NCBI RefSeq assembly: GCF_022811725.1
Contig: NZ_CP094527.1
Location: forward strand, 5,146,001-5,210,000
Origin: Mucilaginibacter sp. SMC90
Lineage (GTDB): Bacteria; Bacteroidota; Bacteroidia; Sphingobacteriales; Sphingobacteriaceae
Length of the DNA: 64,000 nt
Reading direction: 5' to 3'
The position numbers were made by a program, and so were the translations under genes. Of this stretch, positions 61,701 through 64,000 are shown in pieces (within the stretch, counting starts at the first letter, position 1; each line of letters starts with the position of its first letter). Under the pieces are notes generated by a model, which saw nothing but the letters and a program-made list of their open reading frames with translations, was not told the origin of the DNA and ran no database searches.

Positions 61701-64000
61701 CATTTAATGCAGGCGTTGTATATGATGCACCGGTATGTACCGAAGTGCCGCCTGTTGGCGTAGTATACCAGGTAAATGTTCCGTTGGCAGGCGATGTGAT
61801 ATTGACTACCGCACTGCTGCCCTTACAAATTTCAGGAGCGGTTGGGTTAAATACCGGTTTCGGGAATTGTTGTGAAGCATAGTAGATATTGAGCGGGGTC
61901 AACAAACTGGCAACACCCGAATTGATGCTTATCGTGATCCTGTCATAAGCACCGGTTGCCGGGATATAAACCGCGTATTTATTTGAGCTGCCCGCAAGCA
62001 GAAATACTTTTATCAGCGCGTTATTAAGCTGGTAGCTTGCTGTTGTAGTGGTACCATTGGCAAGTGTTACACCAATATTACCCAAAACAGCTGCTCCTAA
62101 TAAGCCATTGGGGTTTTGTAGTACCAGTTTAATGGTGTCACCTGCAAAACCCGCTTGTTGAAAGCGCAATTCCTGCTTAACGTTTCCGCCTAATAACCCG
62201 GCTAATACATTGATGGTTGAGGCAGTAGTAGTATCAGCATCTGTAGCCAACGCCGGATTAGTGACGGTACAACCTAAACAAAGGCCGTTTACAGTCATCG
62301 TTTGCTGGTTGGCAAAAGTACAAGGCGCGTTGGTGTTGATAGTTACGGTAATAGTAACAGCTGTACGGTTTGCTGATGCGCAACCGGTACCATTTACGGC
62401 ACTTACATAATAAGTTGTGTTATTATATAACAGAGGTGTTTGAAATGTTGTACCTGTAAATACCGGTGTACCTGCATTTGCAGATGTATACCAGTTATAA
62501 GTTATACCAGCCTGCGGACTTGTTACGCTGATGCTTGTTTTTTGCCCTGCAGCAATTGAAGCATTTGCTGCAGATACCGTTGGATCGGCAGGAAGCGGTG
62601 TAACTGTAACTGTTGCCTGTGTACGTGTAGCGCTGTTGCAGCCCCCTGCATTTACAGCTTCAACATAATAAGTTGCGTTAGCTGTTAAGGCTGATGTAGT
62701 GTAGGCAGCTCCCGTAAATACAGGAGTGCCTCCGGTTGCAGCAGCATACCAGTTATAAGTAGTACCTGCCACGGCGCCGCTTACCGATAATGTAGCCACG
62801 TTACCACTACAAATGGTAACATTAGCAGCGGTAAGTGTTGGTGCAACGGGTGGTGGGGTTATATTAGCAGTTACCTTGGTACGGGCTGCACTGGCACAGC
62901 TTCCACCTGCAACTACTGCTTCTGCATAGTAGCTTGTTGCGGCGGTTAAAGCCGGTGAAGTAAAGCTATCGCCGGTGTGCAGTAATGTACCGCCGGTAGC
63001 GGCGCTATACCAGTTTATGGTAACGCCGGCTACACTGGTGGCGGTAAACGTAGCGGTTTGCCCTGAACAAACGCTAACAGTATTGTTGGCTATAACCGGA
63101 GCAGCCGGCACAGCGTTTACAGTAACGGTTACTTTGGTTCGGTCCGACTCGTCGGTGCATCCGCTGCGCATGGCGGCAACGTAATAGGTTGCCGAAGCTG
63201 TTAAAACAGGTGTTGTAAAGGCAGCCCCTGTAAATACCGGAGATCCGCCTGTTGCTTGTGTATACCAATGAAACACAGTATTAGGTACGGCGGTAGCTGT
63301 AAAAGTAGCTGTAGTACCGGTACAGATCTGCGCATCGTTTGATGCTACATTATTTATTTTAATTACCGGCTTGGCAATCAACCGCTGTATCTCATATAAA
63401 TCCAGGGTGGATAATACATTGGCGACGCCGCCTAATCTTAACTGAACCCGGTCAAATACTTTACCAGGTACAAAAGTGATCACCACCTTTCGCCTGTTGT
63501 TGGTTAAATCGAGCAACCGAAGTTGCAGTAATGATGAACTTAAAAAGGTTTGATCATTATTGTCTGTATTACCGTAAAAGGTATTCACCGATGAGCCGGT
63601 GAGCAGGCCTACCTGAAGCAAGGCCTCAGGTACCGAAAGTGTTAACCTTACCGAGTCGCCAACTATTGATGGATTGGAGAATATAACTGTTTGCTGTGCG
63701 TAGGCTCCTAATAGGCCTACACCTGCATTTAAAGTAGATGCAGTGTTCAGATTTCCGTCGATAGCGTTTTGCGGATTTACAACCCCGCCCACATTAAGTC
63801 CTAAATTCAGCAAACCCGAAGATATACCGTGCAATTCATCTATAGCAGTATTACAGGTAGCCGGGCCTGCCGTGGTCACAAACCCTTCATATAAATATAA
63901 AGTGCCGAGTGCCCCTACCAAACCACCGTTAAGTGTAACCCTGATCTTATCGTATGCGCCGGTTGGAGCAAAACTTAACTCAACCTGGTTATTGTTACTC
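52729..64000 (-). CDS. Giant type IX-secreted surface protein with ~30 Ig-like repeats and CHU_C domain, N-terminus outside window
   Basis: The frame stays open to base 64000, so the true start is outside and at least 3756 residues are visible. From the N-terminus it has the end of one ~150-residue M module, six complete M modules (starting with Cys, CNTAID/CTFANQ/CDAAID-like) interspersed with about 30 Ig-like domains (~80 residues, C-SG-x-T-A-T / WY-x-AATGG-TPVFTG / TYYVEA). A fibronectin-III-like domain (ATGYEISMNNGSTFSS) follows, then the gliding-motility-associated C-terminal domain (FIPNAFSPNGDGNNDTF, then YDQWGGLIFKS). This is a type-B type IX signal. A surface adhesin or scaffold role is inferred. 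Confidence 0.93.
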   Translation of the reverse strand, partial: SNNNQVELSFAPTGAYDKIRVTLNGGLVGALGTLYLYEGFVTTAGPATCNTAIDELHGISSGLLNLGLNVGGVVNPQNAIDGNLNTASTLNAGVGLLGAYAQQTVIFSNPSIVGDSVRLTLSVPEALLQVGLLTGSSVNTFYGNTDNNDQTFLSSSLLQLRLLDLTNNRRKVVITFVPGKVFDRVQLRLGGVANVLSTLDLYEIQRLIAKPVIKINNVASNDAQICTGTTATFTATAVPNTVFHWYTQATGGSPVFTGAAFTTPVLTASATYYVAAMRSGCTDESDRTKVTVTVNAVPAAPVIANNTVSVCSGQTATFTATSVAGVTINWYSAATGGTLLHTGDSFTSPALTAATSYYAEAVVAGGSCASAARTKVTANITPPPVAPTLTAANVTICSGNVATLSVSGAVAGTTYNWYAAATGGTPVFTGAAYTTSALTANATYYVEAVNAGGCNSATRTQATVTVTPLPADPTVSAANASIAAGQKTSISVTSPQAGITYNWYTSANAGTPVFTGTTFQTPLLYNNTTYYVSAVNGTGCASANRTAVTITVTINTNAPCTFANQQTMTVNGLCLGCTVTNPALATDADTTTASTINVLAGLLGGNVKQELRFQQAGFAGDTIKLVLQNPNGLLGAAVLGNIGVTLANGTTTTASYQLNNALIKVFLLAGSSNKYAVYIPATGAYDRITISINSGVASLLTPLNIYYASQQFPKPVFNPTAPEICKGSSAVVNITSPANGTFTWYTTPTGGTSVHTGASYTTPALNANTTYYIEYTRGTCAGTVRFPVTILVDDVPAAPTVTAQNVTITSGQTATLNATASNGATIQWYDAATGGNLVHTGNPFVTPVLTANKTYYAGTALGSCVSATRTPVNITVQPIVIPTVSVTPPTVALNAGQTTSFIASSTTPGVTFNWFTTPTGGTSIFTGATYTTPPQFANTTYYAEATVTATGVKSTTRAPGAVTINQQASNPVPCDAAIDQTNTTSGLLCVGCGVLNATGSVDADRNTFSQLSVPVGLLNAYASQTLRFTNPGLAGDSVVVELGVPGTLASVSVLSQIQIGTYNGTTFNNDYVNVNGSLINIQLLSGTSRFRVAFKATHNFDRVEVRLNAALAGVFSSLNIYDASQSVAAPVIAVSPVTTCSGAPVAISATVPANVTVKWYTSATGGTAVGTGANYTTPALSATTTYYAEASRTADGCTQAVRTPVTINVVPIPTAPVVAAPNVTVCTGQTATFNVTSVNGVTYNWYSAATGGTLVHTGNSFTTAAINATTNYFVEAVSGTSCISTTRTQVTATLAPPPTAPALNATSVSICDGSVATLAVTTPAAGNTYNWYTTATGGTPVFTGPTYTTAALHNNTSYYVETVNAGGCTSAQRTQADVTVVPLPANPTLSANNTSVAAGQKTTIGVTNTQTGVTYNWYTSANAATPVFTGTTFETPLLYSNTTYYVSAVNSTGCTSASRTAITINVTINTNAPCTFANQETITVNGICLGCGVTNELLATDADTTTASTVNVLAGLLGGYAQQELRFQQPGFAGDTIKLVLQNPNGLLSAAVLGNIQVTLANGATPTSTVALNNALIKVYLLAGSSNKYAVYIPATGAYDRITVKINSGVASLLTPLNIYYAAQQFPKPIFNPTAPEICKGSSAVINITSPANGTFTWYNAPVGGTVVHTGASYTTPALNANTTYYVEYSRGSCASTVRFPVNVIVDDAPPAPTVTAQNVTITAGQTATLNATASNGATIQWFDAPTGGNLVFTGNPYVTPVLTATKTYYAGTALGNCVSATRTPVIISVQPVVIPDVNVTPPTTTVSQGQTTSFTASSTTPGAVFNWFTTPTGGTSIFTGATYTTPPQFANTIYYAESSIPATGVKSATRATGIVTVNQQGSNPVPCDAAIDQTNTTSGLLCVGCGVLNAGGSVDADRNTFAQLNVPIGLVNSYASQTLRFANTGIAGDSVIVELGVPGTLASVSVLSQIQIGTYNGAAFNNDYFSVNGSLINIQLLSGTNRFRVAFKAAHTFDRVEIRLNAALAGVFSALNVYDASQSVPAPVIAASPVTACSGTQATLTATAPANVTVRWYTSATGGSPVFTGATFTTPALTTSTTYYAEASRTADGCSQAVRTPVQVNVTAPPAAPVVAVPNTTVCAGQPAAFAVTPVNGVTYTWYASATGGTSIITGNSFTTPALTATTSYYVEAANGGQCSSSSRTKVTANVTATPVTPTVSQASTQTCSGSTVTLTASSTQPGVTFNWYTTATGGTPVHTGAQYVTPALTANTSYYVEAATGTCTSANRAKADVIVNPTPVAPTITVVPVGGQITSGQTAQLSASSTTANVTFNWYSTANGGTPVHTGANFTTPALTTNTTYYVEAVSNATGCISTTRTPVTVIVNPVFSTSCDFASTQTNTTSGVACLLCGVTNPDNAVDIDTVNFSQLTLGVGAVGYVGQKLIFGDAGLAGDTVTVKIKVPVNLTSVGLLGQLQIGSFNGNTDNNDRVALSSTLIKITILTGSQTALVKFVPRAAYNAIEVRLTTTLSLFNSLNIYYATKQVPIPQLTAKTDNICAGGTATFTVANPVAGVTYKWYSAAVGGTLLHTGINYTTAALNATTNFYVESSRTSNNCPNPNRVAATANVTPAPVNPILAQNAVSVCSGDAVTLSVTNAAGATVNWYDAPTGGTLVFTGANYQATPIATVSYYAEITNGSCVSPLRTKATITVNPRPAAPGVQSASVQVCPGSTATLAVLNPVAGVNYEWFASATGGTVLHTGNTYPTAAITQDVTYYVQATNATTSCSNNGARTAVDVTVTNTLTAPVLSAATTNVCSGGSATLSVNNPVNGLTYKWYTAATGGAPVFTGPIFTINNLTADVSYFVESSNSSGCTSPTRARADITVQPIPTAPVIQASAGGLNVCEGESTSLSIANPVTGVVYRWYTAATGGTLLYTGTQFNTPVLTADATYYVEAAQAGNCNASARTQVKVTVNPLPADPILASNNTQVCLGSPATLKIQSPVAGITYQWFSTASQTTKLFEGTTYVTGPITANATYYVAAVNASGCQSANLTIAQVSIQAAPSAPVITNGSTVQTCVNSIVTLNISNPQAGFTYNWYSAATGGTPLFTGTSFNTPALAGNVTYYAEAVNSTGCTSTGRTSVSINVNQIPTAPTVTAQGGGNTTVCSGSTIALTATSTTPNVSFDWYTAATGGSPVFTGATYTTPPLTAATTYYVEAVSNGSCASTTRTAVQVTISTTTTPAPQVVAADLSVCQNNAATIHISNPDAATTYNWYSAATGGSSLYTGTAFTTPVLTANTTYYVQASNSQSCNASARLAVNVIIVPQPNTPVPALANVPVCSGSTATLSVQSPQANIIYKWYSNASRTNLLFTGPTYTTDPIQANTTFYVDASNGSCASSSAASVQVTISAPPSTPLLVNNAQTACGGSQVLISISNPQQGFSYNWYTAATGGTPVNTGTNFTTPLLTASTTYYVEAVNGTGCSSPARASATVTILGAPTAPTVNGPNAGICPGSTATLTVNSTANVTIKWYDNATGGTALATGDSFTTPALNQTTTYYAEASNSGGCNSGTRTAVTVQVLQKLAAPSVNVTETTAVSITFGWQAVAGATGYEISMNNGSTFSSVGTALTFKVDNLQPLQSATIVVRALGASGCELSDNSAAVTGTTTNPLGNSIFIPNAFSPNGDGNNDTFLVFGTVIKGMNMSIYDQWGGLIFKSTNQSAGWDGTYKGKAQPVGVYVYYVEATLNDGEVIKRKGTINLLR
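56380..63855. repeat. Three-fold supermodule repeat in the giant protein
   Basis: M modules begin at Cys codons with first bases 63855, 62322, 61080, 59580, 58338 and 56832. Modules 1, 3 and 5 are 2775 and 2742 bases apart; modules 2, 4 and 6 are 2742 and 2748 apart. The order is [M, four Ig, M, three Ig] three times, the third continuing into a run of 12 Ig-like units. The second and first units are so similar (for example GLLCVGCGVLNA in modules 3 and 5) that a recent duplication is clear. Confidence 0.85.

Noticed and set aside
63919..63921. TTG at 63921 as the start of the giant protein
   Set aside because: The frame continues without a stop to base 64000 and the upstream residues (FAPTGAYDKIRVTLNGG) match the repeated M module.

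Overview
The window (about 44% GC by eye) reads as chromosomal DNA of a Bacteroidota bacterium, most likely a Sphingobacteriaceae member near Mucilaginibacter or Pedobacter. That is inference from type IX secretion genes, CHU_C-type C-termini, TAnnTTTG-like promoters, weak Shine-Dalgarno sites and the palindromic intergenic repeats. There is no phage capsid, integrase, transposase, tRNA, rRNA or CRISPR array. Almost every gene lies on the minus strand.

Layout. 1-2935: 3' end of a PLP trans-sulfuration enzyme, a secreted hypothetical protein and an outer-membrane beta-barrel. 2936-3581: non-coding, with large inverted repeats. 3582-6620: a possible three-gene operon of GNAT acetyltransferase, ArgE-like M20 deacylase and sigma-54 response regulator. 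6829-7011: a small membrane protein. 7313-11579: a TPR histidine kinase and a sigma-54 response regulator, 4 bases apart. 11865-40132: a 28-kb extracellular contractile injection system (eCIS, Afp/PVC-like). 40552-43642: AzoR oxidoreductase, metallophosphoesterase, a lipoprotein and a repeat-rich gap. 43643-48967: two sugar-isomerase-like TIM barrels and a ThuA/glucose-dehydrogenase/PKD/cytochrome c fusion, suggesting periplasmic sugar metabolism. 49389-64000: a type IX-linked operon of a giant Ig-repeat surface protein (open at the window edge), PorP/SprF partner, PorE-like OmpA protein and a small LuxR-like HTH protein.

The eCIS is complete in its core. In transcription order it holds a DUF4255 cap protein, an unknown protein with a possible carbohydrate-binding motif, two sheaths (one with a ~200-residue insertion), two tube proteins, DUF5908, LysM adaptor, VgrG-like spike, PAAR tip, gp25, two large baseplate proteins, a 1474-residue protein with PKD-like domains and a Thr/Pro stalk, a tape-measure protein, a 1183-residue DUF4157 protein with an HNH-like motif (best effector candidate), a TPR protein, a small DUF4157 protein with a Lys/Glu-rich arm, and the AAA+ ATPase. 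Most junctions are ATGA/TGATG overlaps or gaps under 50 bases, so it should be one transcription unit. It starts near 40180 and ends at a hairpin at 11835-11864.

The most unusual features are the eCIS cargo and surface modules, the giant protein's three-fold supermodule repeat (measured spacings of 914-925 codons), and a perfect 52-bp palindrome in front of azoR.
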